The notes under the pieces were generated by a model that was not told the origin of the DNA, did no database searches, and was given only the letters and a program-made list of their open reading frames with translations. A DNA stretch of 64,000 nucleotides. Origin: Vibrio taketomensis. GTDB taxonomy: Bacteria; Pseudomonadota; Gammaproteobacteria; Enterobacterales; Vibrionaceae. Position 1 is the stretch's first letter. Every line of letters begins with the position of its first letter. Where the stretch lies: contig NZ_AP019650.1 in assembly GCF_009938165.1 (NCBI RefSeq), positions 930,001 to 994,000 on the forward strand, read 5' to 3'. Of this stretch, positions 46,823-55,685 are shown piece after piece. Made by a program: the position numbers and the translations under genes.

Positions 46823-46847
46823 AAAAAGACCTTCACGATGGAAGGCC
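46823..46847 (-). terminator. Terminator of the 116-residue protein gene
   Basis: On the minus strand GGCCTTC-CATCGT-GAAGGTC followed by TTTTTAT; 7-bp stem with one G-U pair. Confidence 0.7.
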
Positions 46848-46892
46848 CTAGAAGTACTTTTACCCAGTGTATTGGACGCAGCAAACGCGAAA

Positions 46893-47243
46893 TTAGCTAC
46901 GCTTTGGTTGCTGATATGTTTTGCCAGCAGCTTGATAAGTGTCTTTGCGCTTAACTTCAAACATGGCGTCAAAGAACCAAGCAACAAAACGAATCACGTC
47001 ATCGCCTTCATTCATTACATGCTCAACAAACTCTTGCTCTTCGCCTTGGTCGTTCTCTTGTACAGTCACATGGTAAATGCGCTTTTCACCCTCTACTTCT
47101 GCCAATGCAAATTGACCAGCAAGAGATTGCGCCGCCTCGGCAACTTCTTGATCTTCGCTTGCTTTTAAAATAGCGAGTGCTTGAGGTAGACCTTCTTGTT
47201 GGCAAGCTTCTTTTACCAAAGTTTCAAACTGTTTGTGTTCCAT
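46893..47243 (-). CDS. Conserved hypothetical acidic protein
   Basis: 116 residues, acidic and soluble (MEHKQFETLVKEACQQEGLPQAL ... ), with no signal peptide. Mostly helical in the first half, beta-like in IYHVTVQEND, and a Trp/Phe-rich patch (VIRFVAWFFDAMFEVKR). Family not recognised. It has its own promoter region and terminator. Confidence 0.65.
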   Translation of the reverse strand: MEHKQFETLVKEACQQEGLPQALAILKASEDQEVAEAAQSLAGQFALAEVEGEKRIYHVTVQENDQGEEQEFVEHVMNEGDDVIRFVAWFFDAMFEVKRKDTYQAAGKTYQQPKRS

Positions 47244-47496
47244 AGTGTTACCTATAGTTTTTTATTTTGCATTGACCCAAGATGGTTCCAACCATAATGA
47301 TGCTAAGTCACATCAATGTGCCGCCGATATTCCCTGATATTTGATTTGATTTAGTCCAATATATGAAAAATCACATAAGCAATCATGTTTATATAAAATC
47401 CGATCTAGTTTGGAAAAATATGCCACTTGTACCATATTTAATCTTGAGACATGCAAGACTAAGTGACGAAGATCACAACCAGAAAGGAGATGTCAG

Positions 47497-49341
47497 GTGG
47501 CCCAAAAATCTAACTCATCAATATCGGTTGATGTAGACACAGTCGAACGTATCATCGCGCTTGACGGCCACGAGCTACTTCATCAGGTAACACTCAACTT
47601 ACACAAACAATTTGGTAGTCACTGTTCATGCGTAGTAGAACTCGACAAACTCAACTTCTTCGCTCAAACGCTCTCTTATGCATGCCAAAATAGAATTCTT
47701 ACTCCGTTTTGTTACACCATGATCGGATCGCCCTGTCATGAAGTTAGTAAGTCTTCGTCAGACTATTGCCTTTACAGTGACAATGTTGCGGAAGAATTCC
47801 CACAAGACGCGTTTTTAGTCGATAACAATATCCAAGCTTACCTTGGTATTCCGCTGCGTGCGCACAATGGAGAAAATCTGGGGATTCTCGTATCAACCTT
47901 TTGTTACCCTATTTCGCAGCTAGAACAAACCCAACAAGACGAACTGATTAACGCCCATATCTTCTTTGCTAATCTAATCGTGCATAGTTTAAGAGCAAAA
48001 TGGCTATCAGCACGTTCAGATAGCCTCGTCAATCAATTGAGCCACGAAATCACTCATGATGCGTTAACTGGGCTTTTAAATCGACGTCGCTTATCCGAAA
48101 TGCTGGAGCACTACGCTGAAACCACTGATGAGCCCTTCCACCTGGTTTACATAGATATTGATAATTTTAAATCTATCAATAATTTATACGGAAACTATAT
48201 TGGTGACCAAGTCATCAAATTTGTGGCGATGGCAATGGAGGATAATATTCCCGAAAAAGAACATGCTTTTAGAATTTCCGGGGATGAGTTTGCCTTTATC
48301 ACTTTCTCAGACGACCCGTTCTCGATTTGCCAAAATATCATCGTTCGCTTGAGGGAGGGCTACCGCGACACTTCCCACAAAATAAAACTTGGAGCAAGCA
48401 TAGGGCTAGCAAGTCGCTCTGAAACCCACCTCTCAGCCGATCAATTGATGCTCAACACTTCTCTGGCGCTAAAAGATTGCAAACAATCGAGAAACAACGC
48501 AATACAAAGTTACGATACCCATTTAAGCAATCAGTATTACCGACGCACAATGGTGATTGATGCGCTTAGAAATGAGCTTGACCCTTCAAATCATGATGAA
48601 AGCGAAATCTATGTGCAGTTGCAACCAATCGTCGCTGTCGGGAATCAACGTTGGGACTACTTTGAAACTCTCGCTCGTTGGAATAGCAAAACACTGGGTG
48701 CGATTTCACCCATAGAGTTTATCGAGGCAGCAGAGCAATCAGGATTGATCGTTGAACTTGGTGAACGAATCGTCGAGCTCGCGTGCCAAGCAAAGTGTGA
48801 ATTAGAGAAAGGACTCGGTTACAAAGTGCATCTGTCACTTAACTGCTCTGCTCATGAACTCGCTGATTCCTCGAGATACATGCGTCATCTTGATAAATCA
48901 ATCCGTCATTATGATTTTGCGCCCGACGAGTTTACGATTGAGTTAACGGAGACGGTACTGTTATCTCGCACCAATGAAGTACGGTATATTCTCGATAAGT
49001 TAAGAAGCTTGGGCTACACCATTGCGCTGGATGACTTCGGCACGGGTTATTCAAGTCTCAACTACATCCATAGCTATCCGATTGATATGATCAAAATCGA
49101 CGCCACGTTCGTTCGAAACATTCTGTTTAATGAAACGGCTGAACGCGTCGTCAATTTGATTATTCAGTTGGCGAAACAACTTAAGGTGGGGCTGGTAGCC
49201 GAAGGGGTTGAAAACAAAAACGAGCTGGAGAAACTCACTTCGATGGGTTGCACCCATATACAGGGTTACTACTTCTCAAGACCTGAGCGCCCCGCCACAC
49301 TAATAGCTAATCATTTGGCAGAGCAAAAAACGCCACACTAA
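47497..49341 (+). CDS. GAF-GGDEF-EAL protein, likely c-di-GMP phosphodiesterase
   Basis: 614 residues. An N-terminal GAF-like domain (about 20-170), a GGDEF domain (about 185-340) with degenerate RISGDEFAFI, and an EAL domain (about 355-610). The EAL motif reads ETL, with the catalytic Glu kept. The metal and base residues are present in ELTETVLL, LDDFGTGYSSLNYI, IKIDATFV and AEGVEN, so phosphodiesterase activity is likely and cyclase activity unlikely. The GTG start at 47497 is supported by AAAGGAGA upstream. Confidence 0.88.
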   Translation: MAQKSNSSISVDVDTVERIIALDGHELLHQVTLNLHKQFGSHCSCVVELDKLNFFAQTLSYACQNRILTPFCYTMIGSPCHEVSKSSSDYCLYSDNVAEEFPQDAFLVDNNIQAYLGIPLRAHNGENLGILVSTFCYPISQLEQTQQDELINAHIFFANLIVHSLRAKWLSARSDSLVNQLSHEITHDALTGLLNRRRLSEMLEHYAETTDEPFHLVYIDIDNFKSINNLYGNYIGDQVIKFVAMAMEDNIPEKEHAFRISGDEFAFITFSDDPFSICQNIIVRLREGYRDTSHKIKLGASIGLASRSETHLSADQLMLNTSLALKDCKQSRNNAIQSYDTHLSNQYYRRTMVIDALRNELDPSNHDESEIYVQLQPIVAVGNQRWDYFETLARWNSKTLGAISPIEFIEAAEQSGLIVELGERIVELACQAKCELEKGLGYKVHLSLNCSAHELADSSRYMRHLDKSIRHYDFAPDEFTIELTETVLLSRTNEVRYILDKLRSLGYTIALDDFGTGYSSLNYIHSYPIDMIKIDATFVRNILFNETAERVVNLIIQLAKQLKVGLVAEGVENKNELEKLTSMGCTHIQGYYFSRPERPATLIANHLAEQKTPH

Positions 49342-49824
49342 AATGGCAACTCTAGTTGCATAAACATTTGGTCTTGCTCGTTATCATGCCACAAGTAGTC
49401 GAACCGTAAGCGAGGCTCACCAATTCGTTTTTCGCCAAAACCCACGCTGAACTGTAACCCATGATCCATCATCCAATCTTGCATTGATTGGTCGTCATCA
49501 AGATCAGAAAATTCATCTGGAGCCCACACACCAATACCAAAGTATTTATCGGCAAACTGTTGGCTAATAAATGGATTACTTTCTGTTTTTAACGTCCATT
49601 CCGACCAATAGTTAGCATCACTATCGTCTGTTTCAGAACCCAAACTATCAGCATCAAAACGGTCACTTTCGCTTAGTGGCATAGAATAAGATTGAGGCCC
49701 ACAATCCTCAGTAATACCGTAGGGATAGAGGTGGTGGTCAACGGATGTTTCATCGTCATCCCTTCGCATGCACTAACAAGCGTAGGAAACCACGCAAAGC
49801 AAGCAATAGGCCTATCTTGGCCAT
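49338..49824 (-). pseudogene. Lipoprotein of unknown function, two frameshifts near the N-terminus
   Basis: The main frame starts MRRDDDETSVDHHLYPYG and runs 143 codons but has no signal peptide and a stop just before it. Reading upstream, an ATG at 49824 with GAGGA before it opens MAKIGLLLA. One extra T then gives FAWFPTLVSACEG, and one extra G gives DDDETSVDHH, joining the main frame. The result is a lipoprotein with lipobox VSAC and about 160 residues. Two homopolymer deletions (T4 to T3, G4 to G3) explain it. Function unknown. Its last bases overlap the GGDEF-EAL stop. Confidence 0.68.
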
Positions 49825-49871
49825 AAATTCCTCTGAATATTTATCGTTTTATTTATAAATTCATTTTGCTC

Positions 49872-50408
49872 TCAAGCGGGCTTACTGACAACATCAATAA
49901 TAACTATTTTTGTAAGTATTTTTGCAACGGTTGGCGTAGTCATGTCTTGAATTGATTGATGATTTTGCAAAGCATTACGAATGTCTGTACTACGAATAGC
50001 GACCTTTTCTGGACACGCCATAATTGTCCACTTTTGCGCGATCTGCTGCGCGTTATAGAACTTGCCAAAGTTAAACAAATTGTCAGGCCCCATCACGAAA
50101 GTCAGATCCGCTGTCGGGTATTTTTGATGTAATTCAGAAAGAACAGCAAAGGTTGTCACCGCTTGTTGATCTTGGTTGAACAGCTCTTCTTCAATGGTAC
50201 AACAAACCACATTACGCAAATTAGCGTCTTGAATAAATGCATTGAGCAATTCTACTCTCACTGCATAATCCAGCATCTGCTTGCCCCAAGCGTGAGCAAT
50301 ACTTGGCACCAATAATACTTGGTCAAAATGACTTAATGACTGAATCACACTCAAGTGACCTAGACTTGGTGGATTAAAAGCGCTTCCAAATACAGCGATC
50401 TTTGTCAT
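49872..50408 (-). CDS. Nicotinate-nucleotide adenylyltransferase-like protein
   Basis: 178 residues of the nucleotidyltransferase fold. FGSAFNPPSLGHLSVI carries the (H/T)xGH-type motif as SLGH, and RSTDIRNALQNHQS is close to the ISSTxIR motif. The family adenylates nicotinate or nicotinamide mononucleotide in NAD synthesis. It is divergent from nadE, which supports that role. It is shorter than the housekeeping NadD, so it may be a paralogue. Confidence 0.8.
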   Translation of the reverse strand: MTKIAVFGSAFNPPSLGHLSVIQSLSHFDQVLLVPSIAHAWGKQMLDYAVRVELLNAFIQDANLRNVVCCTIEEELFNQDQQAVTTFAVLSELHQKYPTADLTFVMGPDNLFNFGKFYNAQQIAQKWTIMACPEKVAIRSTDIRNALQNHQSIQDMTTPTVAKILTKIVIIDVVSKPA

Positions 50409-50553
50409 TTTTTGTCCTTGTATACAACGAAATCAGCGATCTCGGTTTTCTATTTAGTGGTTTTCGGTATGATACTAGTTATTCCCGAGTAAGCTCAACA
50501 ATCGAGATTACTTACCACTATGTTTTACACTACAAAGCTGCAGGAAGAGACTA

Positions 50554-51381
50554 ATGGAACAGTTGATTCGCGAAGAAATGCGCGTATTACCATCGATTGA
50601 CCCTCAATTTGAAATCACTCGCCGTGTTGATTTTATTAAACGCAAACTTACTGAGTCAGGGTGCAAAGCACTCGTTCTCGGCATTAGCGGGGGCGTTGAC
50701 TCAACTACATGTGGTCGTTTGGCTCAAATTGCAGTCGATCAATTAAACCAAGAGCATGGCTCTGGTTACCAATTTATTGCGGTTCGCCTACCCTACGGCG
50801 AGCAACAAGACGAAGATGAAGCACAGCTTGCATTGCAATTTATCCAGCCCACTCATTCTGTTTCTGTCAATATCAAAGCAGGTGTCGATGGTTTGCATGC
50901 AGCGTCACATATCGCATTAGAGGGAACGGATTTGATCCCTCAAGACCAAGCGAAAGTAGACTTCATCAAAGGTAACGTAAAAGCTCGTGCACGTATGGTG
51001 GCTCAATACGAAATTGCTGGCTATGTCGGTGGTTTGGTATTAGGAACTGATCACTCAGCAGAAAACATCACGGGTTTCTACACCAAGTTTGGTGATGGCG
51101 CGTGCGATCTCGCTCCCCTATTTGGTCTCAACAAACGACAAGTACGTGAAGTCGCAGCAACGCTTGGCGCACCAGAGCAGTTAGTCAAAAAAGTCCCAAC
51201 CGCGGATCTTGAAGAACTGGCACCACAAAAAGCAGATGAAGATGCGCTAAACCTAACTTATGAACAAATCGATGATTTCTTAGAAGGTAAAGAAGTCGCG
51301 CCTGAAGTCACTGAACGTTTAGTGCGTATTTACAAAATAACGCAACATAAGCGTCAACCAATCCCAACCATTTACGACTAA
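50554..51381 (+). CDS. nadE: NH3-dependent NAD+ synthetase
   Basis: 275 residues. The ATP-pyrophosphatase loop is [16 protein letters not shown]. Further conserved parts are the [10 protein letters not shown] stretch, [19 protein letters not shown] and [11 protein letters not shown]. It amidates nicotinic acid adenine dinucleotide with ammonia. The length fits the E. coli type without a glutaminase domain. The ATG has GGAAGAG upstream. Confidence 0.96.
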   Translation: MEQLIREEMRVLPSIDPQFEITRRVDFIKRKLTESGCKALVLGISGGVDSTTCGRLAQIAVDQLNQEHGSGYQFIAVRLPYGEQQDEDEAQLALQFIQPTHSVSVNIKAGVDGLHAASHIALEGTDLIPQDQAKVDFIKGNVKARARMVAQYEIAGYVGGLVLGTDHSAENITGFYTKFGDGACDLAPLFGLNKRQVREVAATLGAPEQLVKKVPTADLEELAPQKADEDALNLTYEQIDDFLEGKEVAPEVTERLVRIYKITQHKRQPIPTIYD

Positions 51382-51440
51382 TTGACTATTCCCAAGCCAT
51401 AGTAATCTGCTTGGGTAACAACCTTAGTCATGAGTCTGCA

Positions 51441-51478
51441 CAAATAACAAGGGAGCGTAATCGCTCCCTTGTTATTTG
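51441..51478. terminator. Strong bidirectional terminator after nadE
   Basis: CAAATAACAAGGGAGCG ... CGCTCCCTTGTTATTTG, 17-bp stem with a 4-base loop, between convergent nadE and the LuxR-type gene. Confidence 0.92.
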
Positions 51479-51500
51479 TATTTCGTTATGCAGATTAGTA

Positions 51501-52172
51501 CTAGGCTCGTTCCTCTAAACCAATGTTGTTATTGGCCCACAACAGCGCCTGTAAACGGTTTTTGGCGTTAATCTTCTTAAAGATGTTATGCAAATGCGTT
51601 TTTACCGTATTTTCACTCACAAACAACTCATCCGCGATTTGTAGATTCGATGCTCCGTGGCCCAAAAGACGCATGATCTCTTTTTCTCGCTTGGTCAAGT
51701 TGGCGTAGGTTTGCGATGTGGTTACAGAATTCGTGCTTCGGAAATGTTCGATGTAATCTTGCGCAACCTTACGAGATAACCACATTTCGTCCTGCATGAT
51801 TTTAGACATACCTTTCAGTAGCAACCCAATCTCATCATCAACATAAAAAACACCCACCAGATTACGCCATTTAAACAGCTGTGATGACGCGACATCTTTT
51901 GGACAGTTAATGACGATCTCTTTAGTAGAAAGATTCGTACCTTGGCGAATGAGGTTGTACTGCTCGATACCAGAGTCATCAAAGTAGTTGTAATCGATTA
52001 AAACATAATCCCCTAAGAAGGAAGAATCTTCTGCAACCAAACTTTCTAGATCATCTAAAGACGCCAGTTGAACGTCTAACTCTATCCCTCGCTCTAGTGA
52101 ATCTTTAAACAGCTTCGATTGCATACTGACATCCGAAAGCAAGGTGATCTTATAATTATGGTCAGATTTCAT
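51501..52172 (-). CDS. VpsT/CsgD-type LuxR-family regulator, likely c-di-GMP responsive
   Basis: 223 residues from the ATG 52172, with AAAGGG upstream. An atypical receiver (about 5-130), then the LuxR HTH (LTKREKEIMRLLGHGASNLQIADELFVSENTVKTHLHNIF). The c-di-GMP-binding motif W-[FLT]-[ST]-R of VpsT is present as WLSR in the helix before the HTH, so dimerisation on c-di-GMP is expected. Relatives control exopolysaccharide and biofilm genes (VpsT, CpsQ, CpsS). No vps/cps genes lie in the window. Confidence 0.86.
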   Translation of the reverse strand: MKSDHNYKITLLSDVSMQSKLFKDSLERGIELDVQLASLDDLESLVAEDSSFLGDYVLIDYNYFDDSGIEQYNLIRQGTNLSTKEIVINCPKDVASSQLFKWRNLVGVFYVDDEIGLLLKGMSKIMQDEMWLSRKVAQDYIEHFRSTNSVTTSQTYANLTKREKEIMRLLGHGASNLQIADELFVSENTVKTHLHNIFKKINAKNRLQALLWANNNIGLEERA

Positions 52173-52517
52173 GTTCCCTTTCTCCAACTTTTATTGGGGT
52201 ATGACTTAAAACTATCGTTTAGTTTTAAATAGTCAATATTTACCCAGATCACACTTTTGTTAATTACAGGTTAAATGTATATATATCAGTACTGTAGGGT
52301 AAGAGTCTCAATTATGAGACGAGCGTGGATTAATTTCTATCGCAGCTTTCAGACTGGTTTAGATCGCATCTAAAAATAGAAATATCAACAAAAGTCTTAC
52401 TTTTGAGGATAAGGAATAGTATGAGAAAAGAGGATCTCTTCATCCTATTTGTTGAGGTGTCATAAGCAGTAGATAACGAAAGCCCTTTTCACTATTTGGT
52501 GAAGCAAAAAGGGTCTT
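52173..52517. other. Intergenic region upstream of the VpsT-type gene
   Basis: AT-rich promoter region of the regulator, followed by a 14-codon ORF with a good ribosome binding site (52421-52465) and a hairpin built from CCCTTTTCAC and GGTGAAGC-AAAAAGGG near 52484-52514. It has no full gene. Confidence 0.45.
52421..52465 (+). other. 14-codon ORF, possible remnant of a LysR-type gene
   Basis: AAGGA six bases before ATG opens MRKEDLFILFVEVS and then a stop. The sequence resembles the first residues of LysR regulators (DLxxFVxV). No further LysR-like coding follows in any frame, so it may be the stub left by a deletion or element insertion. A leader peptide is the alternative. Confidence 0.3.
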
Positions 52518-52782
52518 ATACTCAAGTAACCTCAAGATACGTGGTTCAGCGAGAATGACTTGGATTGCAGACAAGGCAATGATTTGAAGATCTAGTGGTT
52601 CTAAATCAAAAATCGTTAACGACGTATGCGAGACAAGTCAAATCGCCATTGGGGAGCAAGTTACTGCCTCGCTTTTTGCGTCAAACCACTCGAAAATAGA
52701 TGGCTATTTCGCTTCGTCGTTTTCCTTGAACTCAAAGCAGTAACAATGCTCTGAATCCTGCATCTTGAAGTCACTTGAGTAT
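52518..52782. repeat. 265-bp imperfect palindromic element with 22-bp terminal inverted repeats
   Basis: Left end ATACTCAAGTAACCTCAAGA and the right end, read on the other strand, ATACTCAAGTGACTTCAAGA match at 20 of 22 positions over the full 22 bases. Partial inverted similarity continues inward (GGTTCAGCGAGAATGACT against GGATTCAGAGCATTGTTACT). It has no coding frame of note. It resembles a MITE-like or Vibrio intergenic repeat. It ends seven bases from the gcvT stop. Confidence 0.7.
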
Positions 52783-52789
52783 GGCATCG

Positions 52790-53908
52790 TTATCCACGGT
52801 AATATCTTTGTGGCACAAACGGCATTTTAGCCACTGTCATCGCAAGCATCTTGCCGCGCACTTCTGCCAACACTGAGGTGCCAAGCTCTGCATACTCTAC
52901 TGAAAGGTAAGCCATCGAGACTGGCACACCGGCTGTTGGCCCAGCAGTTCCACTCGTTACCACACCTATTTTTTGCCCGTCTGCATTGAATAATTCTGTA
53001 CCTTCGCGTACCGGCGCTTTAGTTTCACCCACCAGCCCAACGCGCTTACGACCGACGTTTTTAGTCTCAATTTGACTAAGAATAATATCAGCACCAGGAA
53101 AACTGCCTGCACGCTCACCACCAACACGACGAACCTTTTGGATTCCCCACAGTAAGCTTGCCTCTACTGGCGTAGTCGTTGGGTCAAGATCATGACCATA
53201 TAGACACAAGCCGCACTCCAAACGCAATGAATCGCGTGCGCCAAGGCCAATCCATTCTACTTCTGCTTGCGCCAGTAACTGTTGAGCCAGTTCTTCTGCT
53301 TTATCACTTGGCACTGAAATCTCAAAGCCATCTTCTCCGGTATACCCGCTACGAGAAACAATACACTCAGCGCCGAGTAACTCGATACGCGCCACATCCA
53401 TAAAGACCATATCGCTAACGGCTGAATTAAGCCGGCTCAATACATTGGCAGCGTGCGGGCCTTGAATAGCTAACAACGCTCTATCTTGCACAACTTCCAA
53501 CTCTAACTGTGCGGGTAAGTGTTGTTTAATATGGGCGATATCTTGCGTTTTACATGCTGCATTCACCACGATAAACAGATGGTCACCCAAATTAGCAACC
53601 ATCAAATCGTCCATGATCCCGCCTTGCTCATTAGTAAAAAAAGCATAACGTTGATTGCCAACTGGCAGATCCACAATATCAACTGGTACCAAAGACTCAA
53701 GAAACTGAGCGGCCCCCTCACCTTTCAAACGCAATTGTCCCATATGAGAAACATCAAACAGACCCGCTAACTCTCGTGTATGCAAGTGCTCTTTCTTTAC
53801 ACCCAGTTTGTATTGAACGGGCATATCATAGCCTGCAAATGGCACCATTTTCGCGCCAGCATCAACATGTAATGCATGTAGAGGAGTGGTAAGTAGAGCT
53901 TGATTCAT
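52790..53908 (-). CDS. gcvT: Glycine cleavage system T protein (aminomethyltransferase)
   Basis: 372 residues from the ATG 53908, with GGAGATC upstream. It transfers the aminomethyl carbon from lipoylated GcvH to tetrahydrofolate and releases ammonia. Family features: MVPFAGYDMPVQY, FDVSHMGQL, SRSGYTGEDGFEI, LGARDSLRLECGLCLYGHDLD. It points away from gcvH and gcvP, with the XRE-cupin regulator between, so the cluster is split into at least two transcripts. Confidence 0.95.
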   Translation of the reverse strand: MNQALLTTPLHALHVDAGAKMVPFAGYDMPVQYKLGVKKEHLHTRELAGLFDVSHMGQLRLKGEGAAQFLESLVPVDIVDLPVGNQRYAFFTNEQGGIMDDLMVANLGDHLFIVVNAACKTQDIAHIKQHLPAQLELEVVQDRALLAIQGPHAANVLSRLNSAVSDMVFMDVARIELLGAECIVSRSGYTGEDGFEISVPSDKAEELAQQLLAQAEVEWIGLGARDSLRLECGLCLYGHDLDPTTTPVEASLLWGIQKVRRVGGERAGSFPGADIILSQIETKNVGRKRVGLVGETKAPVREGTELFNADGQKIGVVTSGTAGPTAGVPVSMAYLSVEYAELGTSVLAEVRGKMLAMTVAKMPFVPQRYYRG

Positions 53909-54053
53909 TCTGATCTCCAAAATGTCCGTTTGCGTTCGATAACTAAGAACGAGAGAATGTGTTTCCTATAATAAACACGATAACGCAAAACCCGATCTAA
54001 CAACACCGCATTGTTAAACAAAAGTGCTTTGGTTAACAATTTTTGCACAATGC

Positions 54054-54677
54054 TTATTTCGCAGTCACCCACAAGATCAATGCGTCTTCGTCACTGCAAG
54101 AGACAAGCATGTGGCCCATGTTGGCATCGTAATAAACACTATCACCTTCTTGCATTTCTACCGGCTCATAGAACTCAGAATAAAAACGTACCGCACCTTC
54201 AAGGATCAGCAGAAACTCTTCCCCGTCATGGCGAACCCAATCGCTATATTCATCAAAACTGCGCGCCCTGACGCGGCTTTTAAATGGCATCATTTTCTTG
54301 TTCAACATCTGCGTTGCCAGTAGTTCGTGCTCATAGGTTTGCGTTGGATGAGGTTTACCCTCTCCATTACGCGTCATGTCACGTCGACCTGTCGCCACCT
54401 TTTGTTTCGGCGGCTCAAACAACTGCGGCATATCGATTTTCAAGCCATTCGCCAGCTTTTGCATTGCCTGAAAGGTAGGCGATATTTGCTCGTTTTCTAT
54501 CTTACTTAACGTAGAGCGTGCAAGCCCAGTTCGCTGGCTAGCCTCTTCCAATGTTAACCCTAATCGGCTGCGTATCTCTTTCAGTCGCTCGCCGAGTTTC
54601 AATGGCGCAATCGACTGTTCTTGGTTCTCTTTCGCCAGCGTCAGTGATGGGTATTCATCATAAATCTCTTCTGACAT
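54054..54677 (-). CDS. XRE-cupin transcriptional regulator of the glycine cluster
   Basis: 207 residues from the ATG 54677, with GAGGA upstream. HTH (LGERLKEIRSRLGLTLEEASQRTGLARSTLSKIE, about 27-65) and a C-terminal cupin (about 135-205: GEEFLLILEGAVRFYSEF, VEMQEGDSVYYDANMGH) that may bind a small ligand. Its fixed place inside the gcv cluster of vibrios suggests it senses glycine or a related metabolite, which is inference. Confidence 0.85.
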   Translation of the reverse strand: MSEEIYDEYPSLTLAKENQEQSIAPLKLGERLKEIRSRLGLTLEEASQRTGLARSTLSKIENEQISPTFQAMQKLANGLKIDMPQLFEPPKQKVATGRRDMTRNGEGKPHPTQTYEHELLATQMLNKKMMPFKSRVRARSFDEYSDWVRHDGEEFLLILEGAVRFYSEFYEPVEMQEGDSVYYDANMGHMLVSCSDEDALILWVTAK

Positions 54678-55182
54678 AGGTTCCTCATGCGTCTCATATT
54701 CTTCCTTGCTAGTTGATTCTGCATCAAGCCACACGAATAAAAAAGACTAAAACTTAGCCAATAGGTGTCGCCGTTAACAGTTTTAGAAACTATGTTTCCT
54801 ATAGGAAATTTATAGTTGATTGTTTATCTCTTAATCGCTATGTTATCGAGTTGTTATGAATGATGAATTATGTGCTTTACGTAAAAATTGGTTTACTCAT
54901 TCTTTTGTATGAAGTGATTTAAACACTTACGTAGGTATCATTTTTAACTCGAATTTTAAGCGAACACTGATTCGGTGATCGGCGACGCAAAACTTCAAAA
55001 CGAAGTAATGCACACTCGCAAAAGCGAAAATGTCACTGTGACCACCATGTTAGCTAGAATGAAGTCGAACTAACGGTCAAACAGTGAGTAAACGCGGCTT
55101 TGGCGTAGACATATTTAAAACGACTCGGTGGTTTTGATTAACCAACAAAATCACCAATCAATTAAAATTTGGAGATTTAGCA
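54678..55182. other. Intergenic region between the regulator and gcvH
   Basis: 505 bases holding divergent promoters. I looked for the conserved cores of a tandem glycine riboswitch and did not find them. It has no convincing ORF. From memory, in Vibrio cholerae a second glyA gene sits at this place; no trace of it is visible here. Confidence 0.45.
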
Positions 55183-55566
55183 ATGGATAAAAGCCTCAAA
55201 TTTACTGATAGCCACGAATGGGTTCGTGATAACGGAGATGGCACCGTCACTATCGGTATTTCTGAACATGCACAAGAGATGCTTGGCGATGTGGTATTCG
55301 TCGACCTGCCAGAAGTAGAAGACAGTATCGATGCCGGCGACAGTTTTTCATTGGTTGAATCGGTTAAAGCCGCTTCTGACATTTACGCTCCAGTCACTGG
55401 TGAGATTGTTGAAGTAAACGAAGATCTTGAAGACAGCCCAGAGCTTATCAATGAAGAACCATACGATGGTGGCTGGATTGCTCGAGTCAAACTTGCCGAC
55501 CCTTCAGAGCTCGAGGATCTCAAAGATGCCGAAGAGTACTTAAGCTCAATCGAAGACGAAGATTAA
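55183..55566 (+). CDS. gcvH: Glycine cleavage system H protein
   Basis: 127 residues, one lipoyl domain. The lipoylated Lys is in [17 protein letters not shown]. It shuttles the methylamine intermediate from GcvP to GcvT. A strong Shine-Dalgarno (TTGGAG) precedes the ATG. A terminator-like hairpin stands between it and gcvP, so H may be made in excess of P. Confidence 0.96.
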   Translation: MDKSLKFTDSHEWVRDNGDGTVTIGISEHAQEMLGDVVFVDLPEVEDSIDAGDSFSLVESVKAASDIYAPVTGEIVEVNEDLEDSPELINEEPYDGGWIARVKLADPSELEDLKDAEEYLSSIEDED

Positions 55567-55578
55567 TAAAATAAACGG

Positions 55579-55610
55579 AAAAGCTGCCCTCGAAATGGGC
55601 GGCTTTTTTT
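55579..55610 (+). terminator. Terminator between gcvH and gcvP
   Basis: AAAAGCTGCCC ... GGGCGGCTTTT (11 bp, one G-U pair, 7-base loop) with seven T following. It would act as a partial or full stop between two genes of one pathway. Confidence 0.85.
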
Positions 55611-55685
55611 GAAGGTTCGTATTAGTAACAAGCGCTTGTTTTTATTGTTACTGCCGTATATCAGCCTTTCAAGAAGGTAAAGGAC

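Noticed and set aside
46769..46987. 72-codon minus-strand ORF after the 116-residue gene
   Set aside because: It overlaps the real gene in another frame and runs through its terminator.
54678..55182. Glycine riboswitch upstream of gcvH
   Set aside because: The conserved aptamer cores were looked for on the plus strand and not found.
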